From: Pseudo-nitzschia pungens
Taxonomy: Eukaryota; Bacillariophyta; Bacillariophyceae; Bacillariales; Bacillariaceae
NCBI GenBank assembly: GCA_037355855.1
Contig: CM074758.1
Location: forward strand, 1,027,001-1,091,000
Length of the DNA stretch: 64,000 bases
Direction: 5' to 3'
This document shows positions 20,242 through 31,102 of the stretch, one piece after another. Below the pieces are notes generated by a model. That model was not told the DNA's origin. It saw nothing but the letters and a program-made list of their open reading frames with translations, and made no database searches. Positions within the stretch are counted from its first letter, which is position 1, and each line of letters begins with the position of its first letter. Both the position numbers and the translations under genes were made by a program.

Positions 20242-22059
20242 TCAATAATAGTGACCGAGTGCCTTGCAATGATTGTTGAGCAAGTTTTTCGACCGAAATA
20301 TTTTCGAACAGACCCCGCACTGCAGTCCGTGGACATCCCGGCAGTGTCCGTGCAAGGCATATTCGTCCGAAAAAGCTGCGTGACACTCCCCGCACGTCAG
20401 AGGTGACGCTTGTAGTTCTTGTATTTGTTGTTGTAGTTCGTTTTTTTGCTGCTGCAGCAGCGCGGTTTCCTCTCTCCGTTGGCGCTCTGCTTCGGCCGCA
20501 TCGACGGCTAGGTGTGTTCGTTTTTGTGTTTGTGTTTGCTCCACCTCGTCCTCGTAGCGAACGACTTTGTCGAACATTTTGGCGGCGATGGCGGCGCGTT
20601 CTTTGTCGTGGTGTTGGACCGATTTCAGCATTGCGTTTCGCTGCTTGGTGAGTTTGGCTATGTTCGAATCGTACCTCAGGATCGTCTGGCGGCAGTCTCG
20701 TTCCTCGTCGAGAAAAGCGCCCTCTCCGTAGGGAGTCATCTCACGTTTTTGATAGTTTTTTCCGGTCAGTGATTTTATGTCCTTGAGGATTTCTTTCAGC
20801 TCTTGGTCCGTGCAGTTTCTGCGGAACAACTGTGTCTTCCCCTGTGTAGGAAGGTAGATGGTGCATCCAACGGTCCGTGTAGTAAAGTAGACATGGATTG
20901 TTTCGCGATACTCTGTTTCAAAGGAAATGATGCGACTCGTTTCATTGTACACGATCTCCTTGAGATCATAGGCAAGAGCAAGTCCGCGAACGAACTCTAC
21001 GTCCCATGAAATCCGCTCCTTGTGCGTAACAAGCGGAACGCCGGGACAGTTGCTCAGCTTCAACGTGGATTTTCCGTTGCACTGATCGCAAAGCCAACCC
21101 TGTTCCCCAATCACGCGATAGAAGGAAATGCCGTTCGAGGTGATTTTTCTGTCGCAATAGACGCGTTCTCCGGGAGGATAGATCATTCCCGTTTTCATGT
21201 CATCTCTATCGATTGGTTGGCGTCGAAGAGCGAGACCACCGGGTTCGTTGAGTATTTCGGCCAACCATCGTCCATCAACGATCGGAATCGACCTCACGAG
21301 CGGAGCCGTATTGGGTTTTTTGGAAAAAATCCAACCGCTTCCGTCCGCCAGACGGAGAAAAGGCCCAAATCTATCGTCTGGCGGGTGCGTCTGGCGAATG
21401 ACATCGCAACAGACAACTTCTGCCTTCCATACTATTCCTCTCAAATCTTCAAGCTCCCCGGATGCAGTGCAAGGATTTGGACGAACCGCGATGGCATCGA
21501 GTAGTTCGAATGCAAAGAGACCCGTTTGAACAGCAAACTCCGGTAGCATCATGCACGTCATTATGCCATTCTCGCGGATCCTTTTACTGAAAACCCACCC
21601 TGTTGTACCCTGGACCCGGTAGGACATTACACCAGTGACTGGATGAACAACCCTTCTGTCGCAATAAATCTTCTGACTCGGACGGTACAAAATCTCCGGA
21701 TCTACGCGATCGCTGCCGTCAAAGGGGTGATTCCGGAGTGCCATACCCTTGTTGTAGTTATCGACGACGAAACACCAGAGGTCGATTTCAACCACCAATT
21801 TCTCGAGAAGGCGTTTCCCATACTTCTTCTCAAAAACCCAACCCTTGTTGTCGGTGAGTCGGAGAAACGGCCCATTGTTGCTGGATGGAATTCGAGAATG
21901 ACGAATGACGTCCACCGAAACAAGTTGACCTGGTTCGAAAGAACAACCTTCGTTCCGTGTATCTTCGACATTGATAGAGGTGCAAACTTCCACTTTGGCA
22001 ACAACATGATAAACGAAGCACCCCTGCTTATCGAATTTTCCAGAGGGAATGTTCTCCAT
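20242..22059 (-). CDS. SH3-like repeat protein with coiled coil and two C-terminal C2H2 zinc fingers
   Basis: This 605-residue protein begins with four related SH3-like units over residues 30-330. Two contain VDVIR/CDVIR...GPFLRLxDxxGWxFxKK (near residues 45-75 and 220-255). Two contain IYxPxxxxYCDRxxxxxxxxYRVxGxxGW (near 125-170 and 295-330). A less familiar segment (residues 345-450) follows, then a Gln/Glu-rich coiled coil (about 485-560). Two compact zinc fingers close the protein: CGECHAAFSDEYALHGHCRDVH and CGVCSKIFRSKNLLNNHCKALGH. The repeats probably bind proteins and the fingers nucleic acid or protein; no pathway is evident. The frame opens with GTG at 22065; the first ATG, at 22059, is used. 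No intron is seen. Confidence 0.78.
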   Translation of the reverse strand: MENIPSGKFDKQGCFVYHVVAKVEVCTSINVEDTRNEGCSFEPGQLVSVDVIRHSRIPSSNNGPFLRLTDNKGWVFEKKYGKRLLEKLVVEIDLWCFVVDNYNKGMALRNHPFDGSDRVDPEILYRPSQKIYCDRRVVHPVTGVMSYRVQGTTGWVFSKRIRENGIMTCMMLPEFAVQTGLFAFELLDAIAVRPNPCTASGELEDLRGIVWKAEVVCCDVIRQTHPPDDRFGPFLRLADGSGWIFSKKPNTAPLVRSIPIVDGRWLAEILNEPGGLALRRQPIDRDDMKTGMIYPPGERVYCDRKITSNGISFYRVIGEQGWLCDQCNGKSTLKLSNCPGVPLVTHKERISWDVEFVRGLALAYDLKEIVYNETSRIISFETEYRETIHVYFTTRTVGCTIYLPTQGKTQLFRRNCTDQELKEILKDIKSLTGKNYQKREMTPYGEGAFLDEERDCRQTILRYDSNIAKLTKQRNAMLKSVQHHDKERAAIAAKMFDKVVRYEDEVEQTQTQKRTHLAVDAAEAERQRREETALLQQQKNELQQQIQELQASPLTCGECHAAFSDEYALHGHCRDVHGLQCGVCSKIFRSKNLLNNHCKALGHYY

Positions 22060-22590
22060 GATCACATACGGTATTACTTTTCCGAATCACCGTTGTCCTT
22101 TGTCCTCTTTCGTCGCGTTTACAGTAAAATTCAATTTTTTCCATTTCTGCCTGCAAGTTACAAGTATACTGGTACTTTATTAGTCCGTAGTAAGATGATA
22201 AGATGACATACCCATAGTGGTGGGATCCCGGGGCTCGTACGGTCACTCTATGTGAATGTTGGATTGGATCGGATCTGTTGTTGGATCAACGATGGATTGC
22301 AATCGTCAAGTTTTAATCGGCAAACCGAAACTTTCTCAAAGTAACCTTACCGGTATTATGGGACATTGATGATTTCTTGTTGAAGGCCTTTGTGTAAAAT
22401 TCGTTGAGGAAACTCCTATCGCATTCAATGCTTTGACGGATGTTTGAGACTGCTACTTATGCCAAACGATACAATGGACTGACTCCCCAACCGTTCCAAC
22501 TTTGACACAAAGTGAAAATTAAAATAATACTTCGTATAAGTAGTCCTAAACCTTACACGTACGGTAGGTGTACGGTATGTACTAATAAAG
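22060..22590. other. Intergenic spacer
   Basis: The 5' flank of the zinc-finger gene. It holds GTAACCTTACCGGTA near 22341 and AACCTTACACGTACGGTA near 22551. No gene is seen. Confidence 0.45.
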
Positions 22591-22591
22591 A

Positions 22592-22884
22592 AGCGTGGCG
22601 CTACAGAAACTTACACCGGGACCCGGATGTTGGACAAGGTGCGCGCAAAACAACATTTCGAGAAAAAGGCCGAAGAAGTTTTGGAGACGAGTGGCCCAGC
22701 GTACCTAAGCTAAACTTTGAAATCCAAGTTCTTCCTAACTATCAGGAACTAAACGGAAATAAAAACATGGCGATGTAGCTTAAATCGAGTTCTATCTACT
22801 GGTAGCAAAAACAAAGAATCGACGAAATCAATATTTTAGGCCCAAAAGGACCCGGAGGTGTAAGTTTCTGTGGCGCCATGCTTA
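22592..22884. mobile_element. MITE-like element bounded by 26-bp inverted repeats
   Basis: The left arm (22592-22617, core CTACAGAAACTTACACC) and the right arm (about 22857-22884, whose complement has core CCACAGAAACTTACACC) match over about 26 nt with two mismatches. The interior is about 240 bp and non-coding. No clear target-site duplication is visible, so assignment to a transposon family is not possible. Confidence 0.5.
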
Positions 22885-24939
22885 AAGGGAGAATATATAC
22901 GACTATGAGCACGTTGAATGTCACAGCTTGAGTAATAAAAGGTAGGACATATGAGTAAGGTTAAGAGCGCTTGAAATGTCAAACTTCATGAATATCAATA
23001 CGGTATCAAAAAGACTTCGTAATCAAGTACTGGTCGCTTGAATTGAAACTGATAGTCCCTTGAAGTGACGCTTTTTAGATTTTGACCCCTTTTAAAGTGT
23101 ACTACGGAATTCCTATCAGCTGTCCCCCGGCTTCCGTAGAAACGAGTAGTTGGGGATGTAGAACCAGGGGACAGCTGATAGGAATTTTGTAGTATCCCTT
23201 GAAGTGACGCTTTTAGATTTTGACCCCTTTTAAAGTGTATCGCTGAAATTTGGACTGATTTTCGACACTTGCGGAAGAAGTCCGCATACAAGTATTTTTT
23301 TTTTAATAAATCACTCTCGATTGTCGCGAAAATGAAAAATCACTGCCCCCTACGGTACAATTTTAAAAACTTGTTCTTTGTACCATACAAGCAACCTTAC
23401 TTGTAGAATGTTTCTTCTCATGCTCCGTCGGCGTCCGGTTCCATTGGTGCTAAGATTATCCCACGGATTTCGGCAGCATCATGTCACCCGTTCTTGTTGT
23501 ATCTGCCAAATATTATCTTATGATCCTTGGCTGGCAGAACTGCGAGGTACGAGAACTCTTGGGGACAGATCGAAAAAGCTTCTTCGACTAGTATCGCCAG
23601 CAGAAACTCCATCATGATAATGTTATCAAAATAACAAGAATGTTTCTGCAATGTTCGATTTTTTCTCCGACAGCCGAAATCCACTCGATGGAGATAAACT
23701 GCAAAACGAGCCAGTTCCCACAGATCGTTCAAAATGCTCCGCGAGAACAATCGCATGCATTGCGGAGACGACAGTGACAGCACCTATTTGAAAGAAACCA
23801 TGAGTAAGCAAATGAATCGCACCGATGCTCCTCATTCATGGTGTTTGTCGAAGACGGGGTCCCACCGCCACAAGCATATGGCAGCTTCGCTGTTCTTTCG
23901 GTTCCCCCGGATCCATGATATTGGGAGAGATTCAGCCCATCGGATACATCAACAAGTTTCGGACCCATATTGTTTCGCAGGTCATGAAGGACTTGCATTT
24001 GTGCGGCGACGGGCTGAAGGTTTCCGTGGACAACGATTCCGTTTGCTTTCCAACAATTGCTTTCCAACAATCCAGCCATTGCTGGCCGAGATGCATATTT
24101 GCGTTTTTGTCCGCAACGAGAAGACAGCGTACGAACCCGACGAGGCCGCCTCCAAGACGCCGTCTACAGCCTTTACGGAGCCAAGATTGCCTGCTTGGGT
24201 CGCAGAGCTGACGGAGTGTAGCAACAATGCCAATACTTGAATTTCGAGCTCGGCTGTCGACACCACTAGTCGTGCGCCCCTTTTCTTTGGGTACGGTACA
24301 AGCAGTACCACCCTTGTCGTATCTGGGGTTCGTTGTATAGCATGGCGGTCCGAACCACAAGCTGTTCACTCTCCATTATTTTATTGAGTAGTGTATTCTA
24401 CTGGACTGCGCTTATCATTGCAGCAATTTTGGATCTCAGGCCTCGAGATTCATCACGTTAAGTTCTATGGGAAAAAGAGTGCACTTATCGCTCGTTGATT
24501 TGTGCTCAATTGGTGGCACATTGTGGTCCACACGATTGGAGGTAACAGCGTCGGTACGTACGGGATCAGGACTGAGAACAGCCGCAGGAGTTTCGTGGGT
24601 TCTGACGGAAAAGAGGAGCGCAATCAGCAAAAAGCTACCGCAGACAGATCGGTGTTATGGAGAGGTACGAGCAGTCTTCTTTTGGCCTGGTGGTACACAC
24701 ACGATCACTACTATCAACAGATCGAAGAACGAAAGGTGGAGCGAAAATCTACCGATTGGTGCATTTTGAAACTGTTGTAGTAAGCGATTACCTTTCAAAT
24801 GAATCGTACAATTTAATGAGAGCCTAGCTGCGATGTTCTCCATTTGGTTCGCACTCTCTTTCCATTTTGCTGTTGGAATCTGTTCGGCTTTTCGAAAAGA
24901 ATTTTGTAAGTAGAATGGATGCTGTTGCATTTCGGTTGG
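22885..24939. other. Gene-poor spacer with possible decayed coding sequence
   Basis: Apart from the repeat pair at 23051-23241 described separately, I see no intact gene. Several frames of 70-170 codons overlap on both strands between 23480 and 24780, with base composition closer to coding than to spacer, especially 23730-24240. No domain is recognisable and frames break often. This could be the decayed 5' part of the LRR gene whose exons follow at 24940-25380, but that is a guess. Confidence 0.3.
23051..23241. repeat. Paired 50-bp direct repeats enclosing a 20-bp inverted repeat
   Basis: The block with core TTGACCCCTTTTAAAGTGTA occurs at about 23056-23101 and again at about 23195-23239. Between them, ATTCCTATCAGCTGTCCCC (about 23109-23127) is matched by its complement at about 23168-23186, leaving a loop of about 40 nt. 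The layout could be a remnant of a small transposon or a hairpin transcript. Confidence 0.6.
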
Positions 24940-25380
24940 CCTTCAATGGTAGACATGGAAAATTGAATGCTTCGGCTGGAAGTATTCCCAGTGAGTTAGG
25001 GTTGTTGGCAGGCCTGAAAACTCTTTAATTTCGATGAGTTTCTACGTTTGACTCATTGTCGATACTTAGAAACGCTTTCTCTTCGTTTCATTAGTTGTTC
25101 ATGACTTTGGTGTTCTGAAGTCCCTTGAATGCGAAAGTTAGGGTTGTTTACATGCTCGAGAGATCCAGGTTTATGCGAGTGTGGACATTGGAATAACTTT
25201 CGACGCTTTGAAATAGTGGCAATATGCCAATGTTTTTCTTGCTTTCATTGTTTGATTGAGGAGATGTTTGCTGGTTGAAATTCAACTGTTTTTGATTTTT
25301 CTTTGCAGAGAACACTGCGTTGACTGGGAGCATCCCTACTGAAATTTCTTCGTCGAAGGGATTGAACGATTTGGATTGGG
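24940..25380 (+). pseudogene. Remnant of a multi-exon leucine-rich-repeat gene
   Basis: Two LRR-coding pieces are in the same register. One near 24961-25028 reads NASAGSIPSELGLLAGLKTL and then hits TAA. The other is an apparent exon at 25309-25380, flanked by TTTGCAG and GTAAGC, exactly 72 nt, reading NTALTGSIPTEISSSKGLNDL. A 72-nt exon per 24-residue LRR is the usual build of plant-type extracellular LRR genes. The first piece has a stop and no GT donor (CGATGAGT where a GTGAGT would fit), so I call it decayed. The remaining exons are not recognisable on either side. Such proteins are typically receptor-like, but this copy is unlikely to work. Confidence 0.6.
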
Positions 25381-26036
25381 GTAAGCTTGAAAGTCGGAAG
25401 AAACAACGAGCTGAAAAGCTCTCTTTAAGTTAATTAATAATCTTTCCTGAATCAAAATTGTGGCACAGGCTGTACCGTGTTAGTTGTGATTCAACTTCAA
25501 TAATTTCATTCAAAAATTCAAATGAACAATAAACGAAACGGAGGTCTTAACTTGTCGCAAGTCGTGTCGGAGAATCTGGTCTGGTGAATTGATAGCTGTC
25601 GATGAGGAGCACATTCGGTTGTTGGCATACTATGTGTCGTAATACTCTGAACATTGATGCGTTATATGAAGTAGAAAGAATAAAATAAGTTGAATCCGTA
25701 AAAAATTTAATACTTGCATGGAATATGGCCCCATTGGTACTATAGCGATGTCATTATGGATTATGTTCTCGGTAGCCGTGCTGAAAAGAGACGTCGTCGT
25801 CACTTTGTCTTGATTTGTGGCGAAGAAAACTAGGCGTTCTGGACTCGACTTACTATTTCGCCGACTCCCATCGGGCGGATGGTTTCTCTTCTGATTGCTT
25901 GTAAACGAGTCGGTCGCCCACCAACAGCGCACCCACCTCACCGGAATTCCGGTCCGCCTCGTCTCGGCGAAGGGTGACAGAGATGGTGTCGAAATAGTGG
26001 TGGCGGATCTCCCGAGCCTGCATCCGTGTTGTCCTC
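25381..26036. other. Spacer, 3' flank of the ATAD5-like gene
   Basis: AT-rich from 25381 to about 25780, then more GC-rich toward the minus-strand ATAD5-like stop codon. Frames on the minus strand at 25630-26316 overlap that gene in other frames and look like shadows. No other feature is seen. Confidence 0.45.
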
Positions 26037-29000
26037 CTAGGAGGTGCGTTTCTTGGCATTCGCAGCCTCCTGCGTCTTGAGGTGGGCGAATTCCGCGGCC
26101 GCCTCGGAACAAGCCATGTGCCGCAGAGCGGGAAGGCACTCCAGGAGGGTGTGGGTCCGATCCCCATCGTTCTCGAATCGTCCGTAGGACCATCTCGCGA
26201 GGTCGCCCCCCGCACGGGGCAGGAAGTACGCTGTGACCCGCGAGAGCAATCGCTGGCGAGATTCGTTGCGGGAGTCTTCCAGGGATTGCAGGAATCGGTT
26301 GTTCAGGAGAGACCACGGCTGGACGGATCCGTTGGTGCTACTGGCGGTGCGAAGAAGTTTGGGTAGATCCAAGACCGACGGTGGAACGCCATGTGGCAGG
26401 AAGGAGTCTTCGTCCAATGACGCTCCACCCATCGACGACCGTTCCTGCTGGCATCGGTGGTGGGCGAGCCTATCCAGGTCTTCCCGTGCAAGGTTCTCGT
26501 CCAGATCGTCTGGGGAGATGGCAGTGGAAGCCGCCGCTTGGTTCATCCCCAAGCAGGCGAGCTGCCCGGCGACCCCCTCGTCTCCACGGAATCGATTCAG
26601 GAAGTACTGCTGGTTTTCCCGCTTGCGCTCGGACAGGGTCGGCAACGTGACGTAGGTTTCCGCATCTCCGTGGAAATAGCAATTATCGTTCCACCCCGTC
26701 GCAAAAAGCTTTTCGGCTCGGGGACTGGACAATACCATTGCAAACGATGGCAAGAACAGCACAAACAGATCATCGGTTAGAGAAGCAAAACACGCCTGGC
26801 AGGAAAGCGAAGAAACCGATTCTGCCACGAAATTTCCAATACAAGACAAACAATACTGCTGTGGTGTCGCACTTACGGTCTGCTGTTTTCGTGCATACGA
26901 AGAGCTTCGCTTCCCCCATTGCTGGATTTTCCGATGATGCAATCTTCGGTGTAGTCAAAGGCAAATCCCCGGCAGGCTCCCGACAGGTAGGGCAATCCCT
27001 GGCCAAGGTCTTCCAGCAGCGATGCATCGCTCGCATCGTGGGCACGTTGCGACAACCAGTCTAATTCCGCAGCAGTCTCCCTATCCTCCGCATTTGTCCC
27101 CGGGGGCGGTTTCGAAAGTTCGTTTGCTGCTACGGAAGCGGCTTTGGCCTTGGCGATGGCGGTCTTCCATTGGCAATCATCCGGATCTTCGGCGAGGGAG
27201 ATGCTCGCAACATTCTTGCTGGCCTGGCCTCTCGCTTGCGATCCGTCCGTCCCCTCGAGTCGATTCGCGGCACCATTGCATTCCAATTGTTTGATGCTGT
27301 CGTCACCTGCCGGTGCATCCTCCATTGGCACGTCGCCGTCGCCATCGCCATCGCCATCGCCATCATCGTTATTGTCGTGATAATTGTCGGACTTGTTGGT
27401 ACTTTCCAGGGGCTCGCCCAGGGGAGAGGCCGACGGAAGCAGGTCTTCCGCGAGCGCGTACTCCACCGTCAGCCACCGCGTCCCGTGCACACGGGTTCCG
27501 TCCACGAGGGTGTCGGTGGACACGCACCGGGTGGCCAACGATCCCTGGACGGTGACCGGAAGAATCCGTTTCGCCAACCGGCTGCAAAAGGTGTGGCAAT
27601 GGTTTTCCCGCTCCGCGATGCGGTAGGGAGGGCACCGCACCAAAAGGGTTTGATCGTCGATAATGTGCGCGGGGCACTCCGCATGGTTTCCGATGCGGAC
27701 GATCGGGGGAACATCGGCGGGTTGCCCACGGTTTCGGAGGCTCTCGAATCCGGTTCCCTGGAGCGTCACTACGGAGTGCTTGTCCATGGGAATCTTAGTG
27801 GGTGTCAACGAGGTTATCACCGGAACGCGGGCGGGGGTTGGATTGCGCTCGGAGTTTTCCGTTGTGGACTCGCGCCCGTTGCCGCCGCCGCCGTCCCATC
27901 CAATATTTCCTCCCGGGCTTTGGATCGGTTGGAACCAGTTCGGAGTCGCGCTCGGCGGCGATGCTGCTGCTGCCGCCGCCGCAGCCGCAAACACCTGCAG
28001 CTCGTTCATTAGTTTTCGGAGGTCGCGGTCGCACAGGCTGGCAATCCTCGACAAACGCTTCCGGACGGCCTCGGAGCCCCTGGCTTTCCACTCGGGTCGG
28101 ACCTTCAATCCCTCTCGGGCACCGACCTGGAGGAGTTTCGAGGCGCACTCGATGGGCGACGGACGCTCGAGGTTCAGGCGGAGGCAGCTCCCGGAAAGAC
28201 TCCCGCTCCGCTCGGAATCGAGTGGTTGCGGGCAGGCGTTGGCCGTCAAGAAGATGGGGGACTTGGTGGCCCTGGCCAGGGTTCCGAGGGCGCTCCAAAA
28301 CCCGACGTCCCCCTTGCCTCCCGCGGCGTCATCAAAGAGGATGTCGACCTCGTCGATGAGAACGATCGTCACGGACGACTTGTTGGCTTCTTTGTCCTCC
28401 TCCTCCTCCTCTTCGTCCGTGTCGGAAAGGGCCCTTCGGCGGGAGGACGCGCGGAACAGACCCCGGTTGGGATTCCACTGCTTTTTTGGTTTTTGCTTGT
28501 TTTTTTGCTTTTGTTTTTGCTGTTGGAGCAGCAGATCCCGGGACGAGTTGGATCGGGTGGCCTCCTCGATGGCGTGCTTGAGCGCCGCGCCGTTTCGGGC
28601 CCGTCCGGTGTGGATTTCCAGAACGGTGCACCTTCCGCAGTGCTCGGCGACGGCGTGGACCATCGCTGTCTTGCCGCTGGCCGGTGGACCGGTCAGCAAA
28701 CAGAGCGGGGTTCGGAGGGGATCGAATTCGTCTTCGGAATCGCTCCCGACCAGCCAGTCGTCGTCGTCGTCGTTGTAGCCATGGTGGTTGGTGCCGCCGT
28801 GGGGCTTGCGTTTGGGTCGCTTCTTGCGCCTTCCCTTGGCCAGGCTGCGGTGCCGCTCGGCGGTCCGTTCGAGGGCTTCGCTGCGGGCCACCCGAAATCG
28901 ATCAACGTAGTCCACCAGCTGGCGAAAGACGCGGTTGGGTTGTTCCCCGGCGATGTTTGTGCCCGGAGCCATGCCGTGCGCGTCGCTCCAGAGGCGGCGG

Positions 29001-31102
29001 CAAGAATCGTCTCCGCCGTCGCCATCGTCGTCGCCATCGCCGCGACGTGGGTCGGAAGCGGAAGGATCCGCGGTAAGGGTCTCCCACAGGGCGCGCTGCA
29101 CGGTCGTGAACCGAGTGGTTCGGACGTCGGAAGAGTCCAGGTCGGACGGATCCGAGAACCAGGAGGAGGACGGAGAAGAAGACGGAGAGGGGCACGGACA
29201 CGGACAAGGACACGGCGTGGGCGCGGATCGGGAGTTTCGCCGAAAGGGATGATCCAACGGCAGCACCGCGCGGCGGTTCTTCCCGATTGAAGGCGAAGCC
29301 CTGTGTTCCTCGGCATCGTCATCGTCATCGTCATCGTTTTTGTTTTCGATTTCGATTTCGATCCCGGCGTGGTTGGGCACCGGAAATCGCGGGGCGAGCG
29401 GGAGCAGCAGCCGCGAGTGCTCTCGCAGCAGAATGCGTTCGTCCTCCGCATCGGACTGGGACCGGGAAAGCTTTGCGGTGGCCGCGAGAAAGGCCTCCCG
29501 CTTGGCCCTGCGTTGTCGCTCGCGGTTTCGCTCGGTTTCCATCCGCGCCTCGAGCTCGGCGATGCGCTGCTCCGCCCGCAGCTTTTGGTAGGATGCGGAC
29601 GACGGATCCAGGAGGAGGAAGGGTTCGGCATTTGCGGTGGTCGTAGTGGTGGTGGTAGAGACGCTGGTGCTGCCGCTGCCGCTGCAACCGATGCTGGTCG
29701 GCGGCTTGGGCTTGCGCTTGTTGTGGGTGGGGTTGGCAGGGTTGGTACCGCTGCTTCCCGGGAGGCTCCGCTTGAGGCTCTTGGACTCTGCAATGACCGC
29801 ATCGGCGGCAACGGCGCTGGGAGCTCTCTTGCGGGGAGCGAAGAAGGGATTCGTCGTCCTTGCTGCCGCGGCGCCGTTCGTGCTGCTGGTGCTGCTGCTA
29901 CGGGTGGGCTTGGGAGGCGCCGGCTTGGAGCGTGGACGGAAAAACGAATGGGTCGGCATTGTCGGCTGCTGCTGCTGCTGCTGCGGCGCATCCGTTGCGG
30001 TGCGAGGAGGCCGGGGCACCGCGGAACACGACGACGAGGACCGCGTGCTAGTTTCCGCGGCGGCGGGGGATCGCCCTTCGTCGCCGTCGCCGCCGCCTTC
30101 CACGGACGACTTCCATCGATCGATGAGGGCCCGTGCCGAGGCCAGGAGTGCTTCCTTCTCCTTTTCCTTTTCCTCCTCGTCGTTCGCATCATCGTCATTG
30201 TTCGGATGCTTGCGCTGCTGCTTGCGTCCGTGCTTGACCAGCTTTACCAGCGTCTTGCCGATGCCCGTGTTGCGGAGGATGGAAAGCGTGATCTCCACCG
30301 TTTCGAGGCGTCGCAGCAGATCCTTGGCTTGGTCATGCCAGGGTCTGCCATCATCGTCCGGTTGGTCCTCGTCGAGGTTGCCGTTGGTTTTGTTGGTGCG
30401 ATCGAAATCGTTGTCTCTGAGGCGCGTCACGATGCTGGAAAGCCGCTCTTGGATGGCCCGTACGAGGGCCATTGCGGTGGCTTCCGAGGGTTGCAGAGTC
30501 GACGAGCGAACGAGTTTCGTGCTAGGATTGGTTTGGCAATCGGAACGGCACACTTCGAGTCGTTCGTTCGCGCTTTTTGCCAGAGAGGATTTCGATTTCG
30601 ATTTCGATTTCGATTTTGGCTTTGGCTTTGATTTCGCTTTGGCTCTTGCTTTTGCTTTTGGTTTCGTGGGTGTAATGATGGGAGAGGGAGGTTTGGCCAT
30701 AGACTCTTCGGACTGGGCATCGGCGGCATCGGGGGCCTCGGCGGCAACGGTTCCAGCTGCGGGAGGAACCGTGCTGGCATCTCTCCCTTGAACGGAATTC
30801 TCCGGGGTCTCGTCCTGTGTGACAAATGGACAGGATGACGATGATGACGATGACGAAGAAGAAGAAACCACCCGTTTCGGAGGGGGATTTTTGACCGACG
30901 TGGATTCGTGGGAGTTCGAGATCGGGATCGAACTCGAAGTCGAACGCTTCGCCCCCTGGCACACTTGTTCGTGGGCTACGGCCTCGTGGAAATCGGCAAA
31001 GAATCGAACCCGGCAGACGTCGCACCTCCATTTTTGTCCCGGGGGAGCCGAAGACGAAGCCGAGGCCGAGGCCGAGGCCGAGCTGTTGCCGACGTGCGCC
31101 AT
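26037..31102 (-). CDS. ATAD5/Elg1-like AAA+ PCNA unloader with IPT/TIG insert
   Basis: Two exons (31102-26877 and 26724-26037) join through a 152-nt intron with donor GTAAGT and acceptor GTCCAG, restoring the frame as ENSRP-PRAEKLF, for 1,637 residues. An N-terminal Cys/His finger (CDVCRVRF...HEQVC) is followed by long Lys/Pro/Ser-rich disorder with PCNA-unloader-like basic patches. The AAA+ module has Walker A GPPASGKT near residue 806, the RxG-containing strand TGRARNGAALKHAIEEATRS, and Walker B VLIDEVDILFDD near 913. This spacing and these motifs match ATAD5/Elg1, the large subunit of the RFC-like complex that removes PCNA from DNA. Residues about 1090-1210 form an IPT/TIG-like domain (PVITSLTPTKIP...VTLQGTGF...VRCPPY), which the usual family members lack. 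The C-terminal exon is helical. Assignment rests on motifs only. Confidence 0.78.

Noticed and set aside
27663..30791. Several 300-440-codon plus-strand frames opposite the ATAD5-like gene
   Set aside because: They are antisense shadows with Gly/Val/Arg-rich composition and no domains, while the minus strand has clear AAA+ motifs.
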